Shown: piece by piece, positions 10,500-23,007 of the stretch
Numbering within the stretch: position 1 is the first letter of the stretch
Layout: every line of letters starts with the position of its first letter
Source: Paracyclopina nana
Lineage: Eukaryota > Arthropoda > Copepoda > Cyclopoida > Cyclopettidae
Assembly: GCA_019096065.1 (NCBI GenBank)
Contig: JAGUCH010000005.1
Location: 6,882,001-6,946,000, forward strand
DNA: 64,000 bases
Direction: 5' to 3'
Made by a program: the position numbers and the translations under genes
Notes under the pieces: model-generated
Told to the model about the DNA's origin: nothing
Databases searched by the model: none
The model's input: only the letters and a program-made list of their open reading frames with translations

Positions 10500-13400
10500 C
10501 AACCTATCTGAGCCTTTTGGGTGACTTGCAATCATAAATGTTAGATTTGACAAAGAAAATTAATCATGGGATCATAGTGAAGTGCCCACACAAAAAGTGT
10601 GAGAAAACAAAATGTATCAAGTACTGTAACCCAAGTCAAGTGCCCAAGGCTCAATTCATTTTCACTGCCACAGGGCAGAAATGTTTTCGTGCAAAATCAG
10701 CAAAGGTGTAATTCAAAATTGCATGTCCAAAAGTGGGCCACAATGGCAACGTGGGTGGAAGTGTGAAGGCAAAATTTGGTTAGCTGCTGTAATTCATTTA
10801 AATTGCATTACACCAAAAAAAGAGCCAATTGTTTCGCTGAGTGCTTTTCGCTGCAGTGCTTTGTTAGAGGCTTTTAAAGTATGCCTATAAATTAGCTATT
10901 TTTTGAAAAAAATATATCTAGAAAATAAAAATTTCTCATAGATGAGCAAAAATTGGTCATTAGGCCATAGCAACACTTTTCAGCTAAATTAAATGGTAAA
11001 ATTGTGTGTTATAAGTCTTTAAGACTTTAAGGTACTTAGAAGTCAAATGTTTTTTTAATTCCAAGGTAGTAAGGAATCTAAGATGTACTCTGCAGGTACT
11101 TAGAAGTCATAGTAGGTACCTAGAAGCCTTTTACACTTAAAAGTCCAAGGTAATTATAAGCCTTTTACACTTAGAAGTCCAAGTTACTAATATATGTATC
11201 AATAGAAACTTGGAAGTACAAGTAACTTAGAAACCTTAGGTTCCTAAAAGTCCAAGTAGACTTGTCATAGGCACTTAGAAGTCCTAGTAACTTAGTCTTA
11301 GGTACTTAAAAGTTCAAGGAACCTAGTCTTAGGCACTTAGAAGTACAAGGGTCTTATATATATTTCCCAGGTACTTAGAAGAAGTCAAAGGTTATATAGT
11401 ATCAAAGGTACTTAAGAGGTTTTGGAACTGAGGCACCAAAGCTCCTAAAATTACAATCTTAAAATATAGTATTATGCAGTATTTTAAGCTTCTAGTATGA
11501 TAGTTTTAAAACCAGATCAAAGGTACAGTAGTTTTTCCAGTTTTTGCAAGGTTTTAAGAAATTTTGAGGAAAAAAGCCTCACTCTGCTTCTTCTAGGCTT
11601 ACTGTAATACTGAGGCATACCCAGGAACTCAAAAATACATGGAAACAAGCCAAGCTAGCGCTTTCTATCAAAGCTATGTTCATCTACTTGAGCAATCAAG
11701 TCATAGATAAGCACAACCTTGAGAGCAAGGGCGAGTCGCGCCAGCCAAATTTGCACACTGGGAGCAAAGCCCCAAAACCCCTCAAAGTTGATGGTAAAAA
11801 TTACATTTTCTGTATGTGCATGAGGAGAAATGCGAGTTTTTTGAGAGGATGTGTTCCCAGTGTGCCAGTCAGGCTCTCCAAGCAATGCACTGTGCAATAA
11901 GCACAGTTGTTGAGCAGCTTCCAGTTGTGAGAGCAGAAAAAAATAAACAAAATGTGAAATATCTCAGCATGGCAAATCTCGTCAAAATCAAGTAAGGCAA
12001 ACTATTCACTTGATCATCCTACATAATAGGAATTGAAATTGTTTCCTCGGAATGTTCTAGCAGTTCATTCTGATGCTTTTTCAAACTTTTTCAATGTTTG
12101 TAATATTTGCAACATGACAGCAAATTGCTATGATTTAAGCTAAAAAGTAAAATGATGATTTTAAGTAAAGTCATGAAAGATTTTTAAAGATTTGGCCATT
12201 AGTGGTCAATTTAGACTTGATATGGTCAATTAAAATGTAATAAAGTCTAAAATCTAATTAAGGCTTAAAAGTGGTCTACTTAGCTTTAAATTGGTCAGCT
12301 TTGTTTAAGGATGTCGAATTTGTTTTCAATTGGTCAATTTAGCCTTTTTAAAAGTGGTAAACTCTGATTGAAGTGAATAATTAAGTCTTAAAGTGGGAAA
12401 CTTACTTTGAAGTGTTCTATTTAGGCTTGAAGTGTTCATCTTAGTCTTTAAATTGGTCAGCTTTGTTTAAGGATATCGAATATGGCTTTAAGTGGTCAAT
12501 TTAGCTTTTAAGTGGTCAACTCAGCTTGGAGTGGTTCATTAAGTCTTTTAAAAGGTGGGAAACTTACTTTGAAGTGGTTGATTTATGCTTAAAGTGGTCA
12601 ACTTTGCTTTAAAGTGGTCAACTTTGCTTTAAAGTGGTCAACTTTGCTTTAAAGTGGTCACCTTGGTTTTAAGTGGTAAATTAAGGCTTTAATCGGTCAA
12701 CTTATTTTGAAGTGGTCGAATTTGGCTTTGAGTGGTCAATTTTGCTTAAAGTGGTCAACTTAGATATGAGAGTGGTCGCTTTTGGCTCAGTGGTCAATTC
12801 TGGCTTAAAATGGCCATTTCATGATCAAAATTTGGGATTTTTTGGCATATCATAGTCAACTATTATTCTTAAAAATGAGTCATTTGTGTAAAAAGATTAA
12901 AAACAACTACATTGGGTCGAATTGAAGAAAAACGGGAAATTGACGAATCATCTGAAAAATGAAGTTAATAGCGGATGACTCATAGAATATTAGAACAGTT
13001 GTTGTCATAGCAGAAACTCGTCTTTGCAGAACAAGCAATAAAAAGGACGAAGAGGGAGACATTTTTGTATATGCTACGTCGTCCAAATATGGCAAAGCAG
13101 AAAATTGGTGCCATAAAAAAACCTCCTTTTTCTTGTATAACAAATTGTAATACAGTCGTTTTTAAGCTTTGACAAATCGCTCTAGCTTAACTTCAAATTT
13201 AACTCAAGCAATAAACTCAAAATTACGAAAGTGAGCTAAAATATGCTTAGCTGAGATAGGTGAATGACTTTTAGCTAAGTTAAGTAAAACTAGACTTTTA
13301 AGGCTTAGTCAAAGCTTAATGAGGCAAAAACGTGCTAAATTAAGTAAATACTTTGCTAAAGCTTAACAAACAGTTAAGCTAAGTATGGTAACTGATGGAG

Positions 13401-14040
13401 CTAAGTTAGGGTAGCATTGCTTAGCTTAATTTCCAGCTGAAAAAGACCTTTGCCATCTTTGTTTACCTTTCAGTGGAAGGCTCGCAATTTTAGTAAGAAA
13501 GAATTCAAGCATAAATAGACGACCATAATAAAAGTTGTCAGTTTTGGCTAGGGCCAATAAATAATCAGTGAATTTGGAAAATCCCTCTGTCAATTTCCTA
13601 ATGGCATTCAATCAATTTGCTATGGCCATACTAATAAGCTGAAACATTCAATGTTTGTGCAACCATTTGACACATTTTTTGTCTAATGTTAAAGAAAATA
13701 GCAAAAACATTTTTTTAGCTGTTTATAGAAATTTCAGAAATTATCAATTTTAACAAATATAATCAGTTTTGTAGCATACTAAAAAATATCAATTTATAAA
13801 AGTCATCAATTTTCTGCATTACTCTCATTAATTTAGGCAAAGTCGTTTTTCAGCCTCAAAATTTGATTTTCCGCCAAATTAAAAAAAGATAATTTTTGTA
13901 TACTTTTCAGGTTTCCAATGACGCCATATTTATACAAATAAAATCCATTGTGGGGAGAAGATCTGGAAAGAGGATAACAAAAAATTTATTTTTTTGGTGG
14001 GGGGCGGGTGCGTGGTAGTGCGCGCGCGCGCGCGCGCCCA
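10500..14040. repeat. intergenic stretch with four families of degenerate tandem phrases
   Basis: No gene is supportable here. About 11030-11410 consists of ggtacttagaagtccaag variants. About 12190-12800 consists of aagtggtcaactttgcttta variants, with three exact 20-bp units near 12593-12655. About 13150-13440 is built of gctaagttaagc words. 13990-14040 is G-rich and ends in an alternating GC run (about 14020-14037) just before the tensin-like start. The remainder (10500-11030, 11420-12180, 13440-13990) is AT-rich unique-looking DNA in which I see nothing coding. Confidence 0.6.
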
Positions 14041-14057
14041 TCACAACACTCAAGGTC

Positions 14058-16130
14058 ATGCACAACAACAAAAGTAAACAGTTGACTTTTGACAACAACG
14101 GCGAGCTGGACCAGCTGTTACTGAGCCTGGATCAGCTGACTGAGAATTTGCCGGATTTCAAGATGGCGGCCACCACGCTGGAGCAGCCTTACCACACAAG
14201 GTCGGATTCAAAGCCTTTTTCCTACTACAGAACAAACAACAACAACAATGGCCTTGAAAGCCCCAATGTTTTGAGGAGAATTATGGGCATGCAAAGCAGC
14301 AGCAACGGGTCGGAATTGTCCCAAGCTAATTCAGGTATTATGATATGGCATTGTTTCCGCGTTCTTCCCTCGATCCAGTGTACAGCAAAAAAGGTCGTGA
14401 CTCATGCAGAAATAATGTGAGGCAAATGTGCGTGAATTTTTGAGGCAACAAAGGCTTAGGATTTTTTTGCTGCGAAATTGGGCCATTTTGCCAAATGTCA
14501 ACATCATGCCAAAAATAAGCTTATTTAGCCAAAAATAACTTGTTTGGTCAAAAATTGCTCATATGGTCAAGAAATGCTCATTTGGACAAAAATTGAATAT
14601 AGTTTGCCAAAAAGTCCCTGGGTTGCCATTGATTGCTAATTTTGCCATAAATTGGTTATTTAGCCATATTTGCTTAATTTGCAAATCCGTAAGCAAGCTT
14701 ATCTTATCTATTTGTTTGCAGTGATAAGTCGGGGCAGCAGCCCAGGAGCAACATCTGCAGTCAGCCGAGAAGTCCACTCAAGTCTGAGCATGTCTGAGAT
14801 CGAATCGGCCAGCCTCACCTGGCTTGAGCGCCAGCAAAAGAAGCTAGCTGAGCGGCGTGCCGCTCAGCGCCGGCGTGACGGTGGCGGCATGAACGGCGCC
14901 GCCGTTAACAGTGATCTCTTACGCGACTTGAAGACGTCGCTCGAGCGCGCGCGCTCAGAAACGACGACGGCGTCTTACGCCGACACCAATTCCACGCGAG
15001 AGTCGAGCCCGTTAAAACCGTTACTGACATCTACGCCGGCGGCGGCCAAATCACCGGCGGCGCCGTCACTAACGCCGCTAGTCGACCGTGCGCGCCCTCT
15101 CATCCAACGGCGCTTACGCTACGACAGTGAAACTTCTAACGAGGACGGCAGTTTGAGTGGGCGCCCAATCACGCCGGCATTTCCGCCGCCTACGCCGACA
15201 TTCAACCGTAGCGTAACGTCATCGCGCCGCGGCAGTCTGAGCTCTGAGCCGGCGGACGTGGCGCCCTCTAACGTCCAGCTGGCCAAAGACAATTACAAGT
15301 TCTGGTACAAGCCCCACATAACGCGGGAAGAAGCCATAGCGCTGTTGCGCCCTCACGGACCGGGTACGTTTGTGGTCCGTGACTCCAACTCGTTTCCCGG
15401 CGCCTTTGGACTTGCGCTCAAAGTTGCCACGCCCCCTGAGCACGCCCCGCCCTCTGAGGACGAGTTGATACGGCACTTTTTGGTGGAGCCCACCTCCAAG
15501 GGCGTCAAATTGAAGGGCTACAGCAACGAGCCCGTGTTCGCCAGCCTCTCCGCCTTGGTGTACCAGCATACCGTCACGCCCCTCGCCCTGCCCACCAGAC
15601 TCGTGTTGCCGGCGCGCGACCTTTCCGCCGGCGGCGCACACGTCAACGGCGCCGCCGCCGTTAACGGCATGCAACAGCTGCTGGCGCTCGGCGCAGCGTG
15701 CAACGTACTCTACTTGTTCTCTTTGGATACGGACAGTTTGACGGGGCCGAATGCCGTTAAAAAGGCCGTAAGTCAGCTGATGCTCGCGCGGCCGCGGCCG
15801 CACGCGGCGCTCGTCCATTTCAAGGTTTCCGGACAAGGTATTACGTTAACGGACCACGGCCGTAAACTGTTTTTCCGTAAACATTACAATACGGCAAGCA
15901 TCTCATTCTGCGGTATTGACCCCGAGGACCGAAGATGGGCGATGAAGGCTGAGGCGACGAGCCAGCGGATTTTCGGCTTCGTCGCGAGCAAAAAGGGGCA
16001 CAACCGGGGTTCGAACCAGTGCCACTTGTTTGCCGAGCAGGACCCCGAGCAGCCCGCGCGCGCCATTGTCAACTTTGTCAACAAGATTTTACTGAACAGT
16101 GGATCTAACAGCCGATCCGACGTTGTCTAA
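14058..16130 (+). CDS. tensin-like SH2-PTB focal-adhesion protein
   Basis: Adaptor expected at integrin adhesions: SH2 binds phosphotyrosine and PTB binds NPxY tails. Exons: 14058-14334 and 14722-16130, 561 codons in phase. Residues 14-32 form a paxillin-type LD motif (ELDQLLLSLDQLTENLPDF). A basic helical stretch follows near residue 120 (WLERQQKKLAERRAAQRR), then a long Ser/Pro/Ala linker. SH2 lies at about 286-392 (FWYKPHITREEAIALL; phosphate-binding FVVRDS). PTB lies at about 419-555 (CNVLYLFSLDTDSLTG ... FCGIDPEDRRW ... HLFAEQDPEQPA). The layout matches short invertebrate tensins without the N-terminal phosphatase/C2 domains; an upstream exon cannot be excluded. Exon 2 is strongly GC-rich with GCC/GCG/CGC codons, unlike its neighbours. 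Confidence 0.9.
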
Positions 16131-16139
16131 AAATATCTA

Positions 16140-18259
16140 TTCTTATCTACACTCGACTCTATATTTGGCCAATATAAAAAGTAGATACTATCTACTAAAT
16201 ATAACTATAACGGAAACCTTTCTTTGGGTTATCTTTAACTAAGTTGTTCTATGACAATCTATGAAATAGATATTCATCGATAATCTATGATATAGATATT
16301 CATAGATAATCTATGAAACAGATGTTCATTGATTATCTATATATGGAATATACATTCATAGCTAATCTTTGAAATAGATATTTATGCATAGATAAATTCA
16401 TAGATACTCTAGAAATATATAGATATTTTAATCAGATCATAGCATCTATCAAAGAAAAATTTGAATTTATCTATTGATTGTAACTAATTTTGCTGCAGCC
16501 AAATATAAAGCCTAGTGCTAGATTCATAGATAATAATCTATCTATTAAACATAACCGAGCTTTGCTAATTCTTCTAAACTTGATCCGTGATACGTACAAA
16601 AAGAAAACAACCACAAAATCTCACTGACATAACCAACATTCAGAAAGTATTAACCATTTATGCTAAAACATCTACAATCTCTATATTGATGGGACAATTG
16701 AAAAAGCAGAATAAATTCTTCTACCACTGAAGCAAGTCTACTTTACTAATGATGCTGTTACATCAGCTGATGCGTGAGTGTGGCCTTCAAGGCCACGCAG
16801 AAGGCCGCTCTAGCAGACCAACTTCTTTCCCGACATTTTCTGAAAAGTGCACTTGGATTGCACCAAAGCCAGAGAAAGGCCGCAGCATCAATCTTCTCCA
16901 CATTCTGGACAAAATAACACAAATATCGCCATGATTTCTGGTTCGGCCTTTTAATCAAAATGTCGAATGTAAATTCAGCTTTGGCATGTTTTACTTTTAC
17001 ATGCTTGAGTTTTGGCTAAGAACTGGATTTTTGGTTTAAATCTGGATTTTAATTCAATACTGGAATTTAGGCTTAGAACTAGATTTAGGCTTAAAACTGG
17101 ATTTTGGCTCAATACTGGATTTTAGGGGCAAACCTAGCTTAAACTGGATTTTTTTGTTTAAAATTAGATTTTGGCTCAATACTGGATTTTCGTTCGAAAG
17201 TGGATTTTCTCACAATTCTGGATTTTGGCTCAATTCTGAGTTGCAGCTTGATTTCATATTGGTTCTGAATTGAAAAAATTGAGTGATGCTACAAAATTGA
17301 GTTTTGGCTCAAATTTGAACTTGGGCTAAACTAGATTGTTATCTCAAAAATTGAGATTTGGCTCAAAATTGAAAATTGGCTCAAAATTGAAAATTGGCTC
17401 AAAATTGAAAATTGGCTCAAAATTGAAAATTGGCTCAAAACCTTATAAATAGTCCAGTAAAAGCTTGGGTCTGAAAATTCAATGAATTTTTCATTTTTTC
17501 AGCTATTTGCCCCGATTATGCCAAAATCGACATTTTTCTAGAGTACGCTTTTGGCCGAGAACGTCACAGAAAATTGTCCGTGATTATGCACATGTCATTA
17601 TGATTGGCCTTGACGCGGCCAAACTAACTGTCAATATACAGTGTAACAAGGCAGGGAAATTAACATCTCTCATGTGAGCTAGTTGTAGCACGGTGAAAGC
17701 TTCTTTCCTAGTTGATGAAAGTGAAGAAGCTTGCTAATAAAAGAAAGTCTGGCTTGTAATTCGAGGTGACATCACACACAACAAAGCGATAAACTCAATT
17801 GTCAACTAGAATTATCTCAACTTAGAATAAAATCCGGAAAGGAAAAATTATATAGAAATCTGTGTAAAGTTTGCGCATAATGGTTATTTTTTTTTTTAAA
17901 TATTTTATTCTCCAAAATATTTAATAAACGAATCCGGAGAATTGGCAATTCCGGTTACCTAGCAAATCCGGAGAAATTCGCAATCCCAGAAAAATTCGCG
18001 AATACGGAAACTTTTGGGCTTTTGCCCTGCTGAATCATGTTGGCAAATAGCTAATAACTTACCGGAAAATGGCACCGATTCCCGAAATTCATCAATTTTT
18101 GTTGTAGTCGTTTTTGTTTTGTTTTTATTAGTTAAAACGTGATTGGGCCCAGGAAGTTTTTATCTTATTAAAAGTGATTTTTTTACTAAATTCGTAATTC
18201 GTACGGATAAATTGCTTCGTAATTAGGTCGTTTATCATAAAATCATTTATTAATATTTT
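16140..18259. repeat. spacer with AT-rich and 18-bp phrase repeats
   Basis: About 2.1 kb without a supportable gene. 16240-16560 repeats tctatgaaatagatattcat words. 17020-17300 repeats aactggattttggctcaat variants. 17340-17440 holds four to five nearly exact copies of attggctcaaaattgaaa. 17930-18010 has a few CCGGA(A/G)AA words. The CATG at 18260-18263 is the left target-site copy of the LTR element. Confidence 0.55.
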
Positions 18260-18263
18260 CATG
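18260..18263. other. target-site duplication, left copy (CATG)
   Basis: CATG abuts the first base of the 5' LTR and is repeated directly after the last base of the 3' LTR at 41341-41344. A 4-bp duplication fits retroviral-type integrases (4-6 bp). Confidence 0.85.
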
Positions 18264-19189
18264 TGATGGGCAATAAGTACATCATGTCTCTGGTGCACGT
18301 TACGACCAGAATAGGACTTGATTGGACCCCTCCAGTGGAACCTGTGGAAACCGTGGAGCCCGTGGAGCCGCCAGAAGTCCGGAAGGTTGCCCATTCACCG
18401 CTACATCACCATCTCAAAATCACAAAACCTCCCTTCTCAAAAAACACCTTTTCATCTCCTCCAACTCTCTGATTGTTGCTGCTGCTGCTGCTACTACCTA
18501 TGCGTTGAGCCTTACCTATGGCAATTCACCTGACCTTGAGTGGAGAAGTTGCTAGCCATTGTGTGGAGGAGTTGCTAGCTGCTACATAGAGAGGACCTGC
18601 AGCTGCATGATAACGGAGAGAAGCAGATGGAAGCTGATGGAACTTGCTGCGATGCATCGAGTGGAGAAGAAGGAGAAGACTCGGGGAGTTCGATGGGGGA
18701 CTTCAGAGAAACAAGACATGGACCTAGTGCACATGGCCCATTGAGTGAGCTCTGCCCTGCTATTGCCCCACCAAAGTTCTCCAAAGTGTGCTGAGGCATG
18801 AAGAAGATGGCCACAAGAATATTTACTGCAGTACTTATTTCTTTGTATTTGCTGCCATTAATTTGTGTGGTGTTAAAAGCCGAGTGAATAAGACAACCTT
18901 GTTGGATTTTGTTCGACCATAACTTGTATAGAGGTTTCCTGGGCAGTTATGCATCCTAACCTGATGCTGTTAAGGCCGCTGAGGACTTGGATAGGAGGCC
19001 CAATCACAGGTCTACAGCACTGAAGCTTGCCATGTGATGTATCTCGCCAGAGTTGGAGCACCGAGGCTGCGGCTTTGGGTCCAAGGCGGGTAGACATCCG
19101 GCCAGCACCCGGAGGCTGCGAACGGTACCGCGACCATGAAGCCGATGCTAACCATCCTAGGCTTCAGAGGGTGTGACCGTCGCACACCA
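18264..19189 (+). repeat. 5' LTR
   Basis: A 926-bp direct repeat starting TGATGGGCAATAAG and ending CGTCGCACACCA. It contains a (TGC)n run at about 18475-18492. Several short ORFs over it are shared exactly with the 3' copy, but none looks like a gene. The LTR should contain promoter and polyadenylation signals; I see no perfect TATA or AATAAA, only near-matches such as gaataaga near 18885. Confidence 0.95.
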
Positions 19190-19192
19190 TTT

Positions 19193-19211
19193 TGGAGGCC
19201 CCGGAGGGATT
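19193..19211 (+). promoter_or_regulatory. putative primer-binding site
   Basis: Three bases after the 5' LTR, TGGAGGCCCCGGAGGGATT begins with the TGG that pairs with a tRNA CCA end. The complement predicts a primer tRNA ending GGGGCCT-CCA. A T discriminator after GGCC is reminiscent of some tRNA-Gln, but the tRNA is not established. Confidence 0.5.
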
Positions 19212-20442
19212 GAAGGCCACTTTCTCTCCTAAAGGTTTGATGACCAAAAAACCATGAAGTCCCGGAAAATGTCTTGGTGTGGATCAGGATTCCTGCTCTG
19301 CGGCGCAGGTTGGGCCGCACGCTGATTGCGATCAGGGTGTGTCTACTACAGTACAAAAGAAAAATCCCGAAGGCTGACGAGCCGATGGGGGTCACTCCGA
19401 TGGCATTTGGGCCTATGTGGTGCGTAGGCTTTAGATTCCCTTAGACCCAAGTTGCGCATTGATGCCGTTGGCGGGTTGGAATTGGCGCGCGGGGAGTGCA
19501 AGAAGGTACAGGCCGTGACGTACCACCAGCCCGTTGATGATGTCTTCCATGGACCATTGTTATGATGATGAGCCTACACAAAGTAACAATGACACTGTCT
19601 TTCCCGGAGGTGAATGCATGCGTGCAGGCTCCGCATGGCATAGCTTGGAGTATGGGTGCCATGGCAGCCGGAAAGCCAGCCAAGGTGCAGGTTGCGACCT
19701 GAGCCTCTGTTGCCTATCCATTATGGGGCGAGTGAGCGCAAGAGTGTTGCGACACTAGTGGGTCTCGTCCGTGGGTTTGGCCACACAGATGGAAGAAGAT
19801 GATGTAATCCATGACTTGCGAGTCAATGAACCCCAAATAGGCCACGCGTGGAGCCAGAGTGGGAGCCACAAAGGAAAATGCGTGTTTGGGGCCCAAAAAA
19901 CTGGCTAACCTTGGACAAGTTGCCGAGGGCACAGGGAAGGTTGGCCGGCCCGCAACTCGAGGAGGAGTGGGCAAACTTTTATCTTTCATTCACTGAGTCG
20001 ACACTGGTTGGCGAAGTGGCATACCTTTTTTGCGTAAAAAGTTGATGCACCTTTGTTTCAGAGACTTAGAAGAACTTACCATCCATACACCTGTTGGCAC
20101 CAGTAGTGCCAAATTTTACTTCATCTTTTATATTGTAATAAGTGAGTGTATATTTGTGCGTGTGTGTGAGTGTGTGTTTTGTCTTGGCCGCTCATAGCCT
20201 TGACAAAAAATAAATAAACGAGCTTAGCAATTGCAACCTTTTTCTCTGTGTCACTTGACGCGGCGTAGTAATTAGGACAAGCTTCCCTGTGCTTTGAACA
20301 GCGTATAGCTTTTAATTCGGTATTACCGAATTTAGTACACACAGTAGTGTACTAAGACCAGAATATTGCGTGTGACTCCGTTGCACCTCTAAGAGATAAG
20401 AAATACTTCGTGTGACTCCGTCACGCTTTTTACAAGATAAGA
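19212..20442 (+). other. 5' leader of the LTR element
   Basis: About 1.2 kb between the primer-binding site and gag. GC content is higher than in the surrounding genome. The short ORFs on both strands show no family feature. A leader this long could hold packaging or translation signals; none is recognisable by eye. Just before gag, a similar TGTGACTCCGT segment occurs twice (about 20370 and 20412). Confidence 0.5.
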
Positions 20443-23007
20443 ATGGCTAATCAGGATTCTAGGATCACTGGACCTACTCTGGCTGAGGAAGTTACGAAAG
20501 TAAAGGATCGATTGTTGCAACATCTTGGGATTAGTGAGGACACTTTTCAAGGGTACTTATCCCAATGCCACCCAAATGGGACCAGCAGGACTGTCTTGCA
20601 AAGATTTTTGCCACACGTTGCTTACCCTGAAGCACTAGAGTTTGTTACGGTAACCCCAGCACAAATAGCAGCTGTCTGGGATAGGACTCGGATAGTAATT
20701 GTTCCTAGGGAGCCAATTAGACCGTTGGATGATCATATTACGGCAATCATTAGTACTATGCCTCTTAAAGATCCAGTAGGCCAGGTTGTAAATGTGGTTA
20801 AATATATTGATGCACTTGACCCTAATTCATTGACAAGCACGACATGTGCTTTATTATGCATTTGTTTTGGTCTGGATGAGTTCCTAACTCGTATTGAGGA
20901 AAAGAAAGATCTGCAGCATATCCAAGAAGTTGATGGAAGCTCCATGACCTACGCAATGTCAGGGACGCATGAAATGGTTGCGACATTGATATCCAGGAAT
21001 TGGCTAAAGATACGGGCATTTGGAGATGGATTTTCTATTGTAGCAAGGCTTTATGGCCTACAAATCGATTATTTCCTAAATGAGCCGCTTAACCTGAAGC
21101 CACAGAAAACTTCAGGCCAGAGTGTACATTTTCCAAACAATGAGACGAGTAATGCTGTTCCAGATATGTCCTCGATAGCAAGTCCACCTGGGACTAACCA
21201 TCATGAGTTCACTACAGGTGTCGATCTGAATGGCCAAAATAAGTCAGTCCTAACCTCGACTAAAATGAATCCTCGTGATTTGCACAACTTGACTAATTCT
21301 GTCACGCTTCCTCCAATGGAAGTTGTACATAGGATGGTACAAAAGATGTTGTCAGGAGGCCATTTGAATATTCAGGAATTGAACACGGTAAAAGCTTACT
21401 ACACGAAAATGCATGATGCAAGCACGGCAAATAAAATCATTGCCTCTGCACAAATCACGGCTAAGCACATGGTTGGGGCAAAAGTAGAGTCTATCTTCAG
21501 TAAGAATTTAGAAAGAACCTTAAGCATAGTAGATGCTGCGACGAAGGAAAGAATGGTGCCGGAAACTGACGTCATCTACGATGAGTCTGCTCCGATTTCA
21601 GAGAGGCTGAAGTTAATTAACACCGACGAGATTAAGGATGTGGAATCAGCCAGACGAGTAATCCTTCAGATGGTTGACCCAAACTTATCCTCAGGAAAGA
21701 AAATGATTGAGATGCAGAAGCTGTTTAGTGTACTTAGCACGAGGGATGAGTTTACTTCTCTCCAAAAGCAAATATTGGCAGAAGGCTACTTAAAGACCCC
21801 TGAGATAAGTGTAGCCGCTGGAGTATCAGCTGACACTTCTAGGAGCATTTATGATCCGACCACCATGAGAGGTTACATCGCTGCACCTACGAATGGCCAT
21901 GTTAAGTATGCAAGCTCACAGTCAATGAAGGAGATTAGGCACAAATATGCTAAAAAGTTTGATCTACATAGTTCCTCATTAACTGCTGAGAATATAATAA
22001 ATTTTCTGGACTATATGGCGAACGAGGCTGGCAGACAGCATTGGTCTCATGCAGCTTTGTTAACAGCTATGTGTGAGGCTTCATCCCAGAATACTAGTGA
22101 GTATTTTAAGGGGATGGCTGGAGAAGGAAAAGATGGTATGGAATTGCTATGGCAAGATATCTTTAACTACACGCAGTTTGTGCGTAAAGAGGATCCATAT
22201 TTCCTCATTCAGGAGATGATCCGGAAGCCTACTGAGTGCTTCACTGCCACACTTAAGGCAATTCTTCGACTGCGAATGAAGATACATAGCACAACCATTG
22301 GAGATGGCGGAGATGCTCATGCAGTCTCTGAAGCCATCTCTGATGGTTTTGCACTCTTAGGACGTCATTGGCCTCAGAATTACCAGTCATTAGTAAACAA
22401 ATACAACGACTATCTGCTGAGAGCGAATATACCTGCTAGGAGTTTGCACGCCTACAATATCATGATGAACCTAATTGGTAGTGACCTAGGTACTTATGTG
22501 CCAAGGGACCTGGATAGGGCTCATAAAGAGGAGAGGCTGCCAATGGTACCCAATATGCGTGCCAAACCTAGAATTGCTATGGTTGAAGCTACTGAAGAAG
22601 AGGTGTTAGACAGTGCTAGCACTATGTCGGCAGCCTCTGGCCGTAGTCAACGAAGTGCTAAAATAATAAATGAGCTACAAAGCGAGTTGGCTCGAGCAAA
22701 TTTTGAATTGAGTAGGCAAGCTGTTGAAGTAGCTATGATGAAAGCTGAATCACCATCCGAGAAAATAAATAGGCTGGGAAAAACTTTTAACATAGATACA
22801 TCTAAGTTGCCTGAAGGAAACCCTCTTCAGACTAATGGGTGCTTGTTCTGCAACCAATTGCATTACGCTACACAGTGTACGAATTACCCGAACACGAATT
22901 TGACCTCAATTAGAAACGATGGCACATTGTGCCCGTTGTGTAAAGGATTGCACCTTGAGTTTAGGGGAGAACAGTGTTGGAAGACACGACCTGCTCGTAA
23001 ACAATAA
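20443..23007 (+). CDS. gag: Gag-like polyprotein with two C-terminal zinc knuckles
   Basis: 854 codons, the first long ORF after the leader. The last about 55 residues carry two Cys/His clusters: CLFCNQLHYATQC (C-x2-C-x4-H-x4-C) and CPLCKGLHLEFRGEQC (C-x2-C-x4-H-x7-C). They are expected to bind RNA as nucleocapsid. The preceding about 750 residues are mostly helical in composition, with a probable coiled coil before the knuckles (IINELQSELARANFELSRQ); capsid domains cannot be delimited by eye. The two-knuckle arrangement recalls BEL/Pao Gag, although the polymerase looks Ty3/Gypsy. The stop codon overlaps the next start as TAATG. The ORF is intact and long for a Gag. Confidence 0.85.
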   Translation: MANQDSRITGPTLAEEVTKVKDRLLQHLGISEDTFQGYLSQCHPNGTSRTVLQRFLPHVAYPEALEFVTVTPAQIAAVWDRTRIVIVPREPIRPLDDHITAIISTMPLKDPVGQVVNVVKYIDALDPNSLTSTTCALLCICFGLDEFLTRIEEKKDLQHIQEVDGSSMTYAMSGTHEMVATLISRNWLKIRAFGDGFSIVARLYGLQIDYFLNEPLNLKPQKTSGQSVHFPNNETSNAVPDMSSIASPPGTNHHEFTTGVDLNGQNKSVLTSTKMNPRDLHNLTNSVTLPPMEVVHRMVQKMLSGGHLNIQELNTVKAYYTKMHDASTANKIIASAQITAKHMVGAKVESIFSKNLERTLSIVDAATKERMVPETDVIYDESAPISERLKLINTDEIKDVESARRVILQMVDPNLSSGKKMIEMQKLFSVLSTRDEFTSLQKQILAEGYLKTPEISVAAGVSADTSRSIYDPTTMRGYIAAPTNGHVKYASSQSMKEIRHKYAKKFDLHSSSLTAENIINFLDYMANEAGRQHWSHAALLTAMCEASSQNTSEYFKGMAGEGKDGMELLWQDIFNYTQFVRKEDPYFLIQEMIRKPTECFTATLKAILRLRMKIHSTTIGDGGDAHAVSEAISDGFALLGRHWPQNYQSLVNKYNDYLLRANIPARSLHAYNIMMNLIGSDLGTYVPRDLDRAHKEERLPMVPNMRAKPRIAMVEATEEEVLDSASTMSAASGRSQRSAKIINELQSELARANFELSRQAVEVAMMKAESPSEKINRLGKTFNIDTSKLPEGNPLQTNGCLFCNQLHYATQCTNYPNTNLTSIRNDGTLCPLCKGLHLEFRGEQCWKTRPARKQ

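Noticed and set aside
11655..11900. Opposed ORFs of 74-80 codons on both strands
   Set aside because: No splice context, no family resemblance, and lie between repeat tracts.
15219..15836. 205-codon minus-strand ORF opposite the tensin-like exon
   Set aside because: A shadow of the GC-rich SH2-PTB coding sequence; composition is Arg/Gly-rich and no domain is seen.
18318..18744. Short ORFs in the LTRs
   Set aside because: Several mutually overlapping frames, identical in both LTRs only because the LTRs are identical; no evidence of coding.
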